Assembly: GCF_000299875.1 (NCBI RefSeq)
Contig: NZ_AMRK01000001.1
Location: forward strand, 665,042-729,041
Origin: Celeribacter baekdonensis B30
GTDB taxonomy: Bacteria; Pseudomonadota; Alphaproteobacteria; Rhodobacterales; Rhodobacteraceae
Reading direction: 5' to 3'
Length of the DNA: 64,000 bases
The notes beneath the pieces are model-generated. The model saw only the letters and a list, made by a program, of their open reading frames with translations. It did no database searches and had not been told where the DNA came from. Both the position numbers and the translations under genes were made by a program. Below, one piece after another: positions 28,302 through 36,942 of this stretch (position 1 is its first letter; each line of letters begins with the position of its first letter).

Positions 28302-28571
28302 TTAGCGACGCAGGCCCAGACGTTCGATGAGGGACTGGTAACGGGACTCGTCTTTGCCTTTGACGTAGTCGAGCAACTTGCGGCGCTGTGCGACCATCAT
28401 CAAAAGACCACGACGGCCGTGGTTGTCTTTTTTGTGGATTTTGAAGTGCTCGGTGAGCGTGGCAATGCGCGAGGACAGAATGGCAACCTGAACTTCAGGC
28501 GAACCGGTGTCGCCCTCTTTGGTTGCGAATTCTTTCATCAGCCGCGCTTTTTCTTCAGCAGTAATCGACAT
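28302..28571 (-). CDS. rpsO: 30S ribosomal protein S15
   Basis: This 89-residue protein is a textbook S15 in length and sequence: [21 protein letters not shown], then [20 protein letters not shown] and the C-terminal [12 protein letters not shown]. It binds the central domain of 16S rRNA and helps assemble the platform. AAAGGAG precedes the ATG at 28571. In most bacteria it lies between truB and pnp; here other genes separate it from both. Confidence 0.98.
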   Translation of the reverse strand: MSITAEEKARLMKEFATKEGDTGSPEVQVAILSSRIATLTEHFKIHKKDNHGRRGLLMMVAQRRKLLDYVKGKDESRYQSLIERLGLRR

Positions 28572-28721
28572 CGGGGTCTCCTTTAAGATCAAAGGGTTAT
28601 GGCACAGGCCGGGATGTCGTCCAGCAAGGCCCTTGGAGGGTGTTCTCAATCCGATCAACTGAGAATAGGCGCACTTAGTCGGATTCTGTCAAAAAGGAAA
28701 GGGGTTTGTGAGTCAGTTCTA

Positions 28722-29018
28722 TTATTGGCCTGCACCCGCCTTTGCTGTTTCGTTCATGATCTCTGTTGCCATTTGCTTGGCCCATTCCCCGACAATCGGC
28801 ACGACTTCCATTTGATTGAGAACATATCCCACAATCGACACAAGAATGGTGGCCCCTGCCACAGAGCCAAAGCCAAAGGCCAAGCCGCGCAGAAACTGAA
28901 ACCACATCAATTTCCAATAAGAATCATGAATACGCACAAATTTATGCCGGTTAAAACGCGCCACCTCTTCGCGCAGCCCCTTGATATTGCTCGATAAGGT
29001 TTCGGTGTCGTCCGTCAT
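28722..29018 (-). CDS. DUF5665 membrane protein
   Basis: This 98-residue protein begins with a polar helix (LREEVARFNRHKFVRIHDS) and then has WFQFLRGLAFGFGSVAGATILVS, a membrane helix, followed by a second hydrophobic stretch IVGYVLNQMEVVPIVGEW. This is the DUF5665 pattern, function unknown. GGAG lies before the ATG at 29018; longer in-frame starts lack this. It lies between rpsO and the divergent RTX-repeat gene. Confidence 0.8.
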   Translation of the reverse strand: MTDDTETLSSNIKGLREEVARFNRHKFVRIHDSYWKLMWFQFLRGLAFGFGSVAGATILVSIVGYVLNQMEVVPIVGEWAKQMATEIMNETAKAGAGQ

Positions 29019-29192
29019 GCTCTCCGCCTCACTTAGGGTATATTCGCACGCCCTTATTAGCGCCTTTTTTGCAAAATGAAAATTAACCTGCATTAACAGA
29101 CATTTAGATTAACTTGTTCGGAGTTTCTCCCTTTCATTTTTAGGCGAATGGCGTAAGTTGGAACAGGGTGAATATGTGTGAGGAATGGGTGG

Positions 29193-30599
29193 ATGCTTTG
29201 GGCATTGGCGTTGTTAGGGCTGCTTCCTGCGGCATTCGCGGTCAGCGACATGGCGATGGCGTCTGATGAGGCTGATCCATCAGACGATGCCACTGACGAG
29301 ACTGTCGAGGATAGTACAGAGACCACCACGGACACGGTTGATCTTGTCGATCCCGTGGATGAGGCCGATCTTTCGGAAGGGGTTGATCCAGCATCCGTGG
29401 ACACCACCGCCGATGACCCTGGCGAAGATTACATCGTGTCTCTCGGTTCCGGCGAAACCCAATTTGAAAATTTTATCAGCGGCGAAGACCAGGTGACCCT
29501 TGATCTCAGCGATGGCGGAACGGGTGAATTTGTCATTGAGCCAATGCTCGATGACAACGGTGCAGAAATAGGCACAAGCCTGTCCTATCTTGAGGGCCAA
29601 GGCGAAACCACTTTGTCCTTCCTCGGTCTCAAGGAGCTGCCGGTCGATGATATTTCCGTGCTGATCACTGACCCGGACACATTGGACACACACCTCTTTT
29701 CGCTCAGCGAGCTTGGTGATTTTGGGGCGATTGATCCAAATGATCCCGATGCCCCTGATGTGGCTGGCCCGTCGGGGAGCGCCGAGGACAACGTGCTGAC
29801 AACCAATGATCCCGATGTGCCCGATGTCGCAGGGCCTGTGGGAACCGCCGATGATGACGTGCTCAGCCCAAACACGGATGGCACCCCTGTCGGTGGTGCG
29901 CCAACGGGCTCACTGACTGGCGAGACGGTCGAGTATACCTTGGGCGATAATGGCGAAACTTTCATTCTGGCTGATGATGCGATGCAGGGTGGCACGGATG
30001 CCACGCTCGCATTGGATGACAATGACATGCCGACCATCGACACCGAAGGGACGCTCAATATCGTCACGGGTGGGGCGGGTGATGACACGATCGCAGCGGG
30101 TGATGATGCGGCCATCATTGATGGCGGCGCGGGCAATGACACGATCTATGGCGGGGATGGCACGGCCATCCTGTCGGGTGGCGCGGGCGATGACGCGATC
30201 TATGCGGGCAATGATACGGGTTCCGCTTATGTGCTGTCCGGGGATGACGGTGCAGACCATCTCTATGGCGGCGATGGTGACGACACGATTTTGATGGATG
30301 CCAATGATGTGGCTGAGGGGGGTGCGGGGGCGGATAGTTTCTGGCTCTACTATGACGCCAGCGCCGGGGTCGGCCATGCAGAAATCACCGATTTTGATCA
30401 GGGCGAAGACATGTTGCGCGTGACCCTCAACCCCGATGACACCTATTCCGGCACGCTCGATGTCGAGGTCAGTCAGACCGAAGACGGCCTGTCGAGCCAA
30501 GTGATTGTGAATGGCGATGTGGTCGCGGTGCTGTACGGCTCCCCCAATGTCACGGCGGCTGATGTCGTGGTCGAACTCAGCCCCTCGGCCCTGTCCTAA
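29193..30599 (+). CDS. RTX-repeat (hemolysin-type Ca-binding) protein
   Basis: This 468-residue, extremely acidic protein starts with a hydrophobic segment (LWALALLGLLPAAFAV), a signal or anchor, then an Asp/Glu/Thr-rich region. In the middle are two near-identical 22-residue units (NDPDxPDVAGPxGxAxDxVL). From about residue 295 come RTX nonapeptides of the GGAGDDTI / GGDGTAIL type, which fold as a Ca-binding beta-roll. A closing domain EITDFDQGEDMLRVTL is typical of RTX proteins. No type I secretion genes are adjacent. The start could also be GTG at 29178. Function is unknown. Confidence 0.82.
   Translation: MLWALALLGLLPAAFAVSDMAMASDEADPSDDATDETVEDSTETTTDTVDLVDPVDEADLSEGVDPASVDTTADDPGEDYIVSLGSGETQFENFISGEDQVTLDLSDGGTGEFVIEPMLDDNGAEIGTSLSYLEGQGETTLSFLGLKELPVDDISVLITDPDTLDTHLFSLSELGDFGAIDPNDPDAPDVAGPSGSAEDNVLTTNDPDVPDVAGPVGTADDDVLSPNTDGTPVGGAPTGSLTGETVEYTLGDNGETFILADDAMQGGTDATLALDDNDMPTIDTEGTLNIVTGGAGDDTIAAGDDAAIIDGGAGNDTIYGGDGTAILSGGAGDDAIYAGNDTGSAYVLSGDDGADHLYGGDGDDTILMDANDVAEGGAGADSFWLYYDASAGVGHAEITDFDQGEDMLRVTLNPDDTYSGTLDVEVSQTEDGLSSQVIVNGDVVAVLYGSPNVTAADVVVELSPSALS
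29739..29870 (+). repeat. Two-copy 66-bp tandem repeat inside the RTX gene
   Basis: Two units of 66 bp (29739-29804 and 29805-29870) encode the same 22-residue pattern. A third, decayed copy seems to begin at 29871. The repeat keeps the frame, so copy-number change would alter length without frameshift. Confidence 0.75.
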
Positions 30600-30611
30600 A
30601 CGCGCCTTGCC

Positions 30612-31124
30612 TTATGTCTGCGGCCAAAGCTCCGGCTTTTGGGTGTAGGCAATATAGAGCGGGTGTTTGGGATGCCCGGCCTTGGACAGGCCAAGATGAA
30701 ACAAATCCCGCCCCGTGTTTCGCAAAAGCCGCTCCATATCGGCACCGCGATTCAAATGCGCGCCATGGGTGCCCCAGGCACAGACAATCTGATCGGCCCA
30801 AAGCGCAAATTCCGCAATCGTCGCGTCATTTTCCGGGCCAACAGGATCCGCCGCCTGCCGCATCTTTTTCGGATCTGTGTCGCGCCACGCGAAAATATTG
30901 GTGACGCAAAACGATCCAAACCCCAAAGTCCGCGCCCGCCGTTCACAGCGTTCCACAGTCGGATCGTTCTGAACTTCTGTGGCAGTCGATGGGTTCAGCA
31001 TGACAAAAAGCGCCTTGCGCCCCTCTGGTTCCCATGTGCGGACCAACGAGTAACGATAGCGTTCGCAATCGGAATAGACGGCGGTCGAGGGCGCATCGCC
31101 TTTGATATGGGTGCGGGTGATCAT
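30612..31124 (-). CDS. DUF1643 domain protein
   Basis: This 170-residue protein is a full-length DUF1643: RYSLVRTW, then FVMLNPSTATEVQNDPTVERC, the Trp-Arg-Asp-Thr segment FAWRDTDPKKMR and VCAWGTHG. Function is unknown. It is not usually part of the truB-rpsO cluster and here separates truB from rpsO. Its stop is 12 bases from the convergent RTX gene stop, and truB starts its transcription unit upstream on the same strand, so DUF1643 may be read from its own promoter upstream of 31124. Confidence 0.9.
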   Translation of the reverse strand: MITRTHIKGDAPSTAVYSDCERYRYSLVRTWEPEGRKALFVMLNPSTATEVQNDPTVERCERRARTLGFGSFCVTNIFAWRDTDPKKMRQAADPVGPENDATIAEFALWADQIVCAWGTHGAHLNRGADMERLLRNTGRDLFHLGLSKAGHPKHPLYIAYTQKPELWPQT

Positions 31125-31163
31125 CGGCGTTGAATGGCGTGTTCTGCGGATCAGATCAAGCCT

Positions 31164-32072
31164 TCAGAGGTTGAAAACCCGCGAGGGGTGCAATTCACCG
31201 CCCATATAGCGGCCAACGGCCAAGGGTTTGCCTTCAAATGACGCCCAAACCTCGTCGCCATATTCCACCCCATCTGCGGGATAGACCATGCCGGGATTGC
31301 CGTTCTTAAGCCGCACCGCGCCTTCGGGGGTGCAGCGCACCTCTTCGAGATCAGACAGCCCCTCTTCGACGGGCCGGATGTAGGCGTCGAGCGCTTCGGT
31401 CTTGGCCAATTTATCAATGGTGTCCACGGTGATGCCGTCTTCGGCGTCCCATGGCCCGGACCAGTTTCGGCGCAGCCATTGCACATGACCGAAACAGCCC
31501 AAAACCTCACCCAAATCGCGGGCAATCGCGCGGACATAGCCGCCCTTGCCGCAGACCATTTCAAGGATCACATGATCTGCGTCCACACGCTCGATCAGGG
31601 TCAGTTCATCGACAAATAGAGGTCGGGAGGCGATCTCGAACGCTTCGTCGGCGCGGGCCAGTTTATAGGCGCGCTCTCCGTCAATTTTCACCGCCGAAAA
31701 CTTTGGCGGCACCTGCATGATGTCGCCGACAAACTGCGGCAAAGCGGCTTCGATTTCTGCGTCTGTTGGGCGGCTGTCGCTTTCAGACAGCACCTCGCCT
31801 TCGGCGTCATCGGTGTTGGTCGATTGGCCCAAACGCACGGAAAAACGGTATGATTTCAATGCATCCGTGATGTAAGGCACGGTTTTTGTCGCCTCGCCTA
31901 GGGCCACGGCTAAAACACCGGTTGCCTCTGGATCAAGCGTGCCGGCGTGTCCGGCCTTTTGCGCGTTCAACGCCCAGCGCACTTTGTTGACAACCGAGGT
32001 CGAGGTGATGCCAGCAGGTTTGTCCACGACCAACCAGCCGTGAACCTCGCGGCCCTTTTTACGACGCGCCAT
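31164..32072 (-). CDS. truB: tRNA pseudouridine-55 synthase TruB
   Basis: This 302-residue enzyme makes pseudouridine 55 in the T-loop of tRNAs. The catalytic motif [12 protein letters not shown] holds D47, and [31 protein letters not shown] and [12 protein letters not shown] are standard TruB blocks. Its ATG overlaps the rbfA TAA by one base (TAATG), showing coupling with rbfA. The usual downstream partner rpsO is about 2.6 kb away. Confidence 0.97.
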   Translation of the reverse strand: MARRKKGREVHGWLVVDKPAGITSTSVVNKVRWALNAQKAGHAGTLDPEATGVLAVALGEATKTVPYITDALKSYRFSVRLGQSTNTDDAEGEVLSESDSRPTDAEIEAALPQFVGDIMQVPPKFSAVKIDGERAYKLARADEAFEIASRPLFVDELTLIERVDADHVILEMVCGKGGYVRAIARDLGEVLGCFGHVQWLRRNWSGPWDAEDGITVDTIDKLAKTEALDAYIRPVEEGLSDLEEVRCTPEGAVRLKNGNPGMVYPADGVEYGDEVWASFEGKPLAVGRYMGGELHPSRVFNL

Positions 32073-32509
32073 TACTCTTCTTCATCCCCATCAGGGGTGT
32101 CATCGGGCGTGTCGCCTTTTTGAATGTCGCGCTGAACCCGTTCGTCGGAAAAAATCCGGCGGGTCTCGTCCATCCGGTCAAACGTATCGTCCAAGGCAAA
32201 GCGCATTTCGGGCGTGTGTTTGATGCCCAAAGCCTTGCCGACCTGATGGCGAATTTCGCCTTTGTTGCGGCGCAAGGCCTCAAGGGCGGCGTCGGCATCT
32301 TTGCCACCCAGTGGCAGGATATAGGCGGTTGCGACCCGAAGGTCCGATCCCACACGCACCTCGCCCACCGTGATCGACATCATGGTGAGATCTGGATCGT
32401 GAATTTCACCGCGCGCAAGCATTTCAGAGAGACGACGCCGAATGGCCTCGCCAATGCGCAGGGTACGATGCGAACCGCTGGGTCCGCCGGAATGAGAACG
32501 TTTTGCCAT
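32072..32509 (-). CDS. rbfA: Ribosome-binding factor A
   Basis: This 145-residue protein binds the 30S subunit and aids late maturation of 16S rRNA. The start [20 protein letters not shown] and the KH-like core with [19 protein letters not shown] fit RbfA; the C-terminus has a long acidic Asp/Glu tail. It shares one base with truB. It is divergent from dapB across 102 bases. nusA and infB, its usual upstream neighbours, are not in this window at this place. Confidence 0.95.
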   Translation of the reverse strand: MAKRSHSGGPSGSHRTLRIGEAIRRRLSEMLARGEIHDPDLTMMSITVGEVRVGSDLRVATAYILPLGGKDADAALEALRRNKGEIRHQVGKALGIKHTPEMRFALDDTFDRMDETRRIFSDERVQRDIQKGDTPDDTPDGDEEE

Positions 32510-32611
32510 GGCCGCGAGATAATCCCGATTGACCTTTCATGCAAGCGGGCTTTGCCAAACTCTTCGCCGCACGCTAAACCACGCCAACACATTCGTCAGG
32601 AGACCAAAGAC

Positions 32612-33433
32612 ATGAGTGACATCCCCGGCACCCTCCCCGGTATCGTGATCACCGGCGCATCCGGCCGTATGGGCCAGATGTTGATCAAGACCATTGTGGC
32701 CTCTGATAAATGTAAACTCGCGGGCGCGATTGAGCGCACGGGGCATGATTGGGTTGGCCGCGATGTCGGCGAGGCCATGGGGGGCACGGCGCTGGGCGTG
32801 ACGGTCACCGATGATGCGTTGGAGGCGTTTTCTCAGGCGCAAGCGGTGATTGATTTCACCGCCCCCGCCGCCACGGTGGAATTCGCAGCCCTTGCGGCGC
32901 AGGCGCGGTGCGTGCTTGTGATCGGGACCACAGGGCTGAGTGAGGATGACTTGAATAAACTGTCGCTTGCGGCGCATCACGCCACGATCATTCGGGCGGG
33001 CAATATGTCGCTTGGGGTGAACCTTTTGACCAAGCTAACAAAAATGGTCTCTGCCGCCTTGGATGCCGATTACGACATCGAAATCATCGAGGCCCATCAC
33101 AACAAAAAAGTCGATGCACCATCTGGCACGGCTTTGATGCTGGGCGAGGCCGCCGCCGAAGGGCGTGGGGTGTCGTTGAACGATGTGCGCGAGTCTGGAC
33201 GGGACGGCATTACGGGCGCGCGCAAACGTGGGGATATTGGGTTTTCGGCCATCCGTGGCGGCGACATTATTGGCGAACATGACGTGATGTTCGCGGGCGA
33301 GGGGGAGCGGATCATCCTGCGCCATGTGGCGTCTGATCGGTCGCTTTTTGCCAAAGGCGCGCTGAAGGCCGCGATTTGGGGACAGGGGCAAAAGCCCGGC
33401 GAATATGATATGCTCGACGTGCTTGGGCTTTGA
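32612..33433 (+). CDS. dapB: 4-hydroxy-tetrahydrodipicolinate reductase
   Basis: This 273-residue enzyme reduces 4-hydroxy-tetrahydrodipicolinate for lysine and diaminopimelate synthesis. The dinucleotide motif [13 protein letters not shown] is at residues 12-24, and the active-site block [16 protein letters not shown] carries H162/H163 and K166. CAGGAG precedes the ATG at 32612. It ends at a shared bidirectional terminator. With the DapC-like aminotransferase at 14.4 kb, two likely lysine genes lie in this window, though not adjacent. Confidence 0.96.
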   Translation: MSDIPGTLPGIVITGASGRMGQMLIKTIVASDKCKLAGAIERTGHDWVGRDVGEAMGGTALGVTVTDDALEAFSQAQAVIDFTAPAATVEFAALAAQARCVLVIGTTGLSEDDLNKLSLAAHHATIIRAGNMSLGVNLLTKLTKMVSAALDADYDIEIIEAHHNKKVDAPSGTALMLGEAAAEGRGVSLNDVRESGRDGITGARKRGDIGFSAIRGGDIIGEHDVMFAGEGERIILRHVASDRSLFAKGALKAAIWGQGQKPGEYDMLDVLGL

Positions 33434-33461
33434 TCCCGTCTTTACCGTGATCTCAATACTC

Positions 33462-33497
33462 AAAAGAAAGCCCGCAGATTTCTGCGGGTTTTCTTTT
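33462..33497. terminator. Bidirectional terminator between dapB and the DUF1674 gene
   Basis: CCCGCAG (33471-33477) pairs with CTGCGGG (33482-33488), loop ATTT; the arms continue as A-rich and T-rich flanks that also pair. It serves both convergent genes. Confidence 0.85.
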
Positions 33498-33508
33498 AGC
33501 GCTGAGGA

Positions 33509-33715
33509 TCAAAAGTCAATCGCGAGGCCCTTTTTTTCCCAATCGCCATAGCGCACGGGTTCTGGGCCCTCACGACCGCCCAACTCAATTGGCATCTGTG
33601 CCAACGCCGCTTCGCGGGCTTTGCGACGCTCTTCGGCTTCGGCCAAAGCGCGCTGAGCGGCGGCGGGCAAATCCGTCTTTGTATCTAGGGCGGGCTTTTG
33701 TGTATCGTCGCTCAT
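33509..33715 (-). CDS. DUF1674 / SDHAF4-like small protein
   Basis: This 68-residue protein ends with ELGGREGPEPVRYGDWEKKG, the hallmark of DUF1674. The mitochondrial relatives (SDHAF4/Sdh8) are assembly factors that protect the flavinated subunit of succinate dehydrogenase; a similar role in bacteria is inferred. The first half is a charged helix. The ATG at 33715 was preferred because the longer reading frame runs into the rsmB upstream region. It is divergent from rsmB. Confidence 0.88.
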   Translation of the reverse strand: MSDDTQKPALDTKTDLPAAAQRALAEAEERRKAREAALAQMPIELGGREGPEPVRYGDWEKKGLAIDF

Positions 33716-33762
33716 CGAGAAATCCTTGTCCGGCTTGCCCTTCTGATATACTCGCCAATGCC

Positions 33763-35055
33763 ATGAAAACAAGATCAACCAACACCCCATCCGCAGTTGC
33801 GGGGCTTGAAGCCCGGCGTGCCGCTCTGGCGCTGCTTGACGCCATTTTGGTGGAAAAGCGGCTTTTGTCCGAAGTGCTGTTGCTGCGCACCAAAGATTTG
33901 ACGCCCGAAGACCGGGCCCGCGCGCAGCGATTGGTGAGCGAATGTTTGCGGGTGATGGACCGTTGTGATCGGATGCTTGGCCCGCATTTGACCAAACGCC
34001 CCGCGCCGCATGTGATGAATGCGCTGCGCCTTGGGGTGTATGAAATCTGTGCCGTGGGGGAGGCGGCGCATGGGGTTGTAAATGCCTATGTCGCTTTGAT
34101 GCAAGAACGCGCCAAGGCCAGCCATTTCAAAGGCTTGGTCAACGCGGTTTTGCGCAAAATCGACGCCAGCAAAGACAAATGGGACGTGCTGCCCGCACCG
34201 ATGATGCCGAAATGGCTGCGCAAACCGTTGATCGCGGATTTCGGCAAAGAGACTGTGGCTCTGATGGAGGCGGCCCACGCGAAGGGTGCGCCGCTGGATT
34301 TGAGCATAAAGGGCGACATGGCCGGATGGGCCAAGACGCTGGGCGGCACGGTGCTCCCCACGGGCTCTCTGCGACTTGATCCGTCGGTTCAGGTCACCAA
34401 ACTTGAGGGATTCGCCGAAGGCGCATGGTGGGTGCAAGACGCCGCCGCCGCTTTGCCTGCGCGCATCCTCGCGCCGCGCTCAGGTGAGCGTGTGTTGGAT
34501 ATGTGTGCCGCACCGGGCGGCAAAACCATGCAGCTTTCTGCGGCTGGGGCCATTGTGACGGCGCTCGATATTTCCGAATCCCGGATGAAGCGCGTGCAAG
34601 AAAACCTGACGCGCTGTGGCTTGAGTGCCGAGATCGTCGTCAGTGATGCACTTGAATATGAGGGTGGGCCGTTCGATGCGATCCTGCTCGACGCGCCCTG
34701 TACGGCGACGGGCACCATCCGGCGTCACCCGGACCTGCCGCAGGTCAAGGATGGCTCCGATTTTCCCGGCCTGTTCGAGTTGCAAGAGCATCTGATTGAC
34801 CGGGCTTTGGGCCTACTCAAACCCGGTGGACGGCTGATTTATTGCACCTGTAGCTTGCTCATTGATGAGGGCGAAGAACAGGTGCGCGATGCCAAGTTGC
34901 GCCACCCTGATTTGGTTGTTGATCTTGATGCGCTCAAGATCGAGGGCGTTGATCCCGACTGGATCGGTGACGAAGGGCTACGAACACGGCCTGACTATTG
35001 GGCGGATTTTGGCGGATTGGACGGATTCTTTATCACGGTTCTGCGCCGGGGCTAA
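33763..35055 (+). CDS. RsmB/NOP-family RNA (cytosine-5) methyltransferase
   Basis: This 430-residue protein has an N-terminal NusB-like RNA-binding domain (about 15-140) and a C-terminal Rossmann methyltransferase domain. Motif I is LDMCAAPGGKTMQL, motif IV is LLDAPCTATGTIRRHPD with one catalytic Cys, and motif VI is YCTCSLL with the second. RsmB makes m5C967 in 16S rRNA, so this is probably RsmB. The ribosome site is weak. The heparinase-like gene follows after about 90 bases, the usual Rhodobacterales order. Confidence 0.9.
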   Translation: MKTRSTNTPSAVAGLEARRAALALLDAILVEKRLLSEVLLLRTKDLTPEDRARAQRLVSECLRVMDRCDRMLGPHLTKRPAPHVMNALRLGVYEICAVGEAAHGVVNAYVALMQERAKASHFKGLVNAVLRKIDASKDKWDVLPAPMMPKWLRKPLIADFGKETVALMEAAHAKGAPLDLSIKGDMAGWAKTLGGTVLPTGSLRLDPSVQVTKLEGFAEGAWWVQDAAAALPARILAPRSGERVLDMCAAPGGKTMQLSAAGAIVTALDISESRMKRVQENLTRCGLSAEIVVSDALEYEGGPFDAILLDAPCTATGTIRRHPDLPQVKDGSDFPGLFELQEHLIDRALGLLKPGGRLIYCTCSLLIDEGEEQVRDAKLRHPDLVVDLDALKIEGVDPDWIGDEGLRTRPDYWADFGGLDGFFITVLRRG

Positions 35056-35148
35056 AATCGCAGCCATTTCCCAATGACATCCCGGCCCCCGCCCGCTATC
35101 TTTGTAGCTAAACGAAAATGGCCCGAAAACAGGGTGAGGCAGGCCCGA

Positions 35149-36894
35149 ATGTCAGACAGCGAGGATTGGCGCGCAAAGACCGTTCGCCGCATGAATCAGT
35201 TTCATGCGTGGCGTGCCGCGCGTTCAAAGCCCGCGACCGGATTTGTTTCACAGCCTGAACCCAAATCCATCGGCTCTTTTGCGCGGGGACGGCAACTCAT
35301 CGCCGGAAATTTTCTGTTTTCAGGTTTTTTGATTGAGGCGCCGAACACGTCGATTTGGGATTTGGACGCGCCGAGTTCCGCCTTTGTCGAAGAGTTGCAT
35401 GGCTTTGCCTGGATGGATGATCTGGCTGCCGTTGGCGACATCAATGCGCGCACACGGGTTCAGGACTGGATCGAGGTCTGGATGGACCGCTATGCGCGCG
35501 GATCGGGGCCGGGATGGACGCCGGATCTGACCGGGCGTCGCCTGATCCGTTGGATCAATCACGCGCTGTTTTTTCTGTCGGGTCGGGAGGCGGAGGTCTC
35601 CAATGCCTTTTATCAAACCCTTGCCCAGCAAACGATTTTTCTGTCACGCCGTTGGCAAACGGCCAGTCCGGGCCTGCCACGGTTTGAGGCGTTGACCGGG
35701 TTGATTTACGCCGGGTTGTCGCTTGAGGGCATGGAGGAACATGTGTCCCCCGCCGTCACTGCGCTGGCGCATGAATGCGAGACTCAGATTGATGCAGAAG
35801 GCGGTCTGCCGACCCGTAACCCCGAAGAGTTGTTGGAAGTGTTCACACTTTTGACCTGGGCCGCGAGCGCTTTGTCCGAGGCCGGGAAAATCGCCGAAGA
35901 GGCGCATTTGGCCGCGATAGACCGCATTGCCCCGACTCTGCGTGCGTTGCGCCATTCCGATGGCGGATTGGCGCGGTTTCATGGCGGGGGACGTGGCACT
36001 GAGGGCCGGTTGGATCACGCTTTGGCCTCGTCGGGCAACAAGGTCGCGCCGGGCGAAGAGCTGCATATGGGCTATCTCAGGCTCTCGGCTGGACGCACGT
36101 CGATCATCGTCGATGTGGCCCCGCCTCCGGCGCTTGAAAGCTCGTTCAATGCCCATGCCTCGACCCTTGCTTTTGAGCTGACATCTGGGCGGCGTCCGTT
36201 GATTGTCAATTGCGGGGCAGGGGCAAGTTTTGGCCCGGAATGGCGGCGCGCCGGGCGGGCGACGCCGTCGCATTCGACGCTTGGCATCGAGGGGTTTTCC
36301 TCGTCGAGGCTTGGTCCGAAAAAGATCATCGGCGGGCATTTGCGCGAATATCTGGTCGATGTGCCGACCGATGTGCGCCTTGAACGCCGGGTCTCGGAGG
36401 ATGGCGGCGGGTTCGTCGCCGGACACAATGGCTATATGCGCACCCATGGCTTGACCCATGTGCGTCAGATCGAATTGTCACGCGATGGCCGCGGGATTGC
36501 GGGCGAAGACACCTTGGCCACGATCACCGCCGCCGATGAGGCGCAATTTGACCGGATGATGGACCGGTTGAAGCTTCAGGGCATCCCGTTTCAGGTCCGG
36601 TTTCACCTTCATCCCGACGTGGATGCGGAACTGGATATGGGGGGCGCGGCGGTGTCGATGGCGCTCAAATCCGGAGAGGTTTGGGTGTTTCGCCACGATG
36701 GGCGGGCGAAATTAAGCCTGGAGCGGTCGGTTTATCTCGAAAAAACGCGATTAAAGCCGCGTGCGGCGAAACAAGTGGTTCTATCTGCGACCGCAATGGA
36801 TTATGCGACGCGCGTCCGTTGGACTCTCGCGAAAGCGCAGGAAACGCCCACGACGCTCCGCGATCTTGAGATGGACGACGAGACTTTGAGTTGA
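35149..36894 (+). CDS. Heparinase II/III family protein
   Basis: This 581-residue protein matches the heparinase II/III family: an alpha-helical toroid in the first half (LTGRRLIRWINHALFF, WQTASPGLPRFEALTGLIYA) and a beta-sandwich in the second (HASTLAFELTSGRRPLIVNC, HSTLGIEGFSSSRLG). Real heparinases are secreted polysaccharide lyases, but no signal peptide is visible here, so it may act on cytoplasmic glycans or be exported otherwise. GAGG precedes the ATG at 35149; an upstream ATG at 35074 is possible. The gene lies between rsmB and purH, as in many Rhodobacterales. Substrate unknown. Confidence 0.85.
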   Translation: MSDSEDWRAKTVRRMNQFHAWRAARSKPATGFVSQPEPKSIGSFARGRQLIAGNFLFSGFLIEAPNTSIWDLDAPSSAFVEELHGFAWMDDLAAVGDINARTRVQDWIEVWMDRYARGSGPGWTPDLTGRRLIRWINHALFFLSGREAEVSNAFYQTLAQQTIFLSRRWQTASPGLPRFEALTGLIYAGLSLEGMEEHVSPAVTALAHECETQIDAEGGLPTRNPEELLEVFTLLTWAASALSEAGKIAEEAHLAAIDRIAPTLRALRHSDGGLARFHGGGRGTEGRLDHALASSGNKVAPGEELHMGYLRLSAGRTSIIVDVAPPPALESSFNAHASTLAFELTSGRRPLIVNCGAGASFGPEWRRAGRATPSHSTLGIEGFSSSRLGPKKIIGGHLREYLVDVPTDVRLERRVSEDGGGFVAGHNGYMRTHGLTHVRQIELSRDGRGIAGEDTLATITAADEAQFDRMMDRLKLQGIPFQVRFHLHPDVDAELDMGGAAVSMALKSGEVWVFRHDGRAKLSLERSVYLEKTRLKPRAAKQVVLSATAMDYATRVRWTLAKAQETPTTLRDLEMDDETLS

Positions 36895-36942
36895 TCAGCG
36901 CTCTGATCTGACCTGCATTCGAGCTACCTTGGGGACTGCCAC

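Noticed and set aside
29083..29112. TTAA repeats resembling CtrA binding sites
   Set aside because: The first two TTAA are 10 bases apart rather than the 11 expected for TTAA-N7-TTAA, and AT-rich DNA gives such matches easily.
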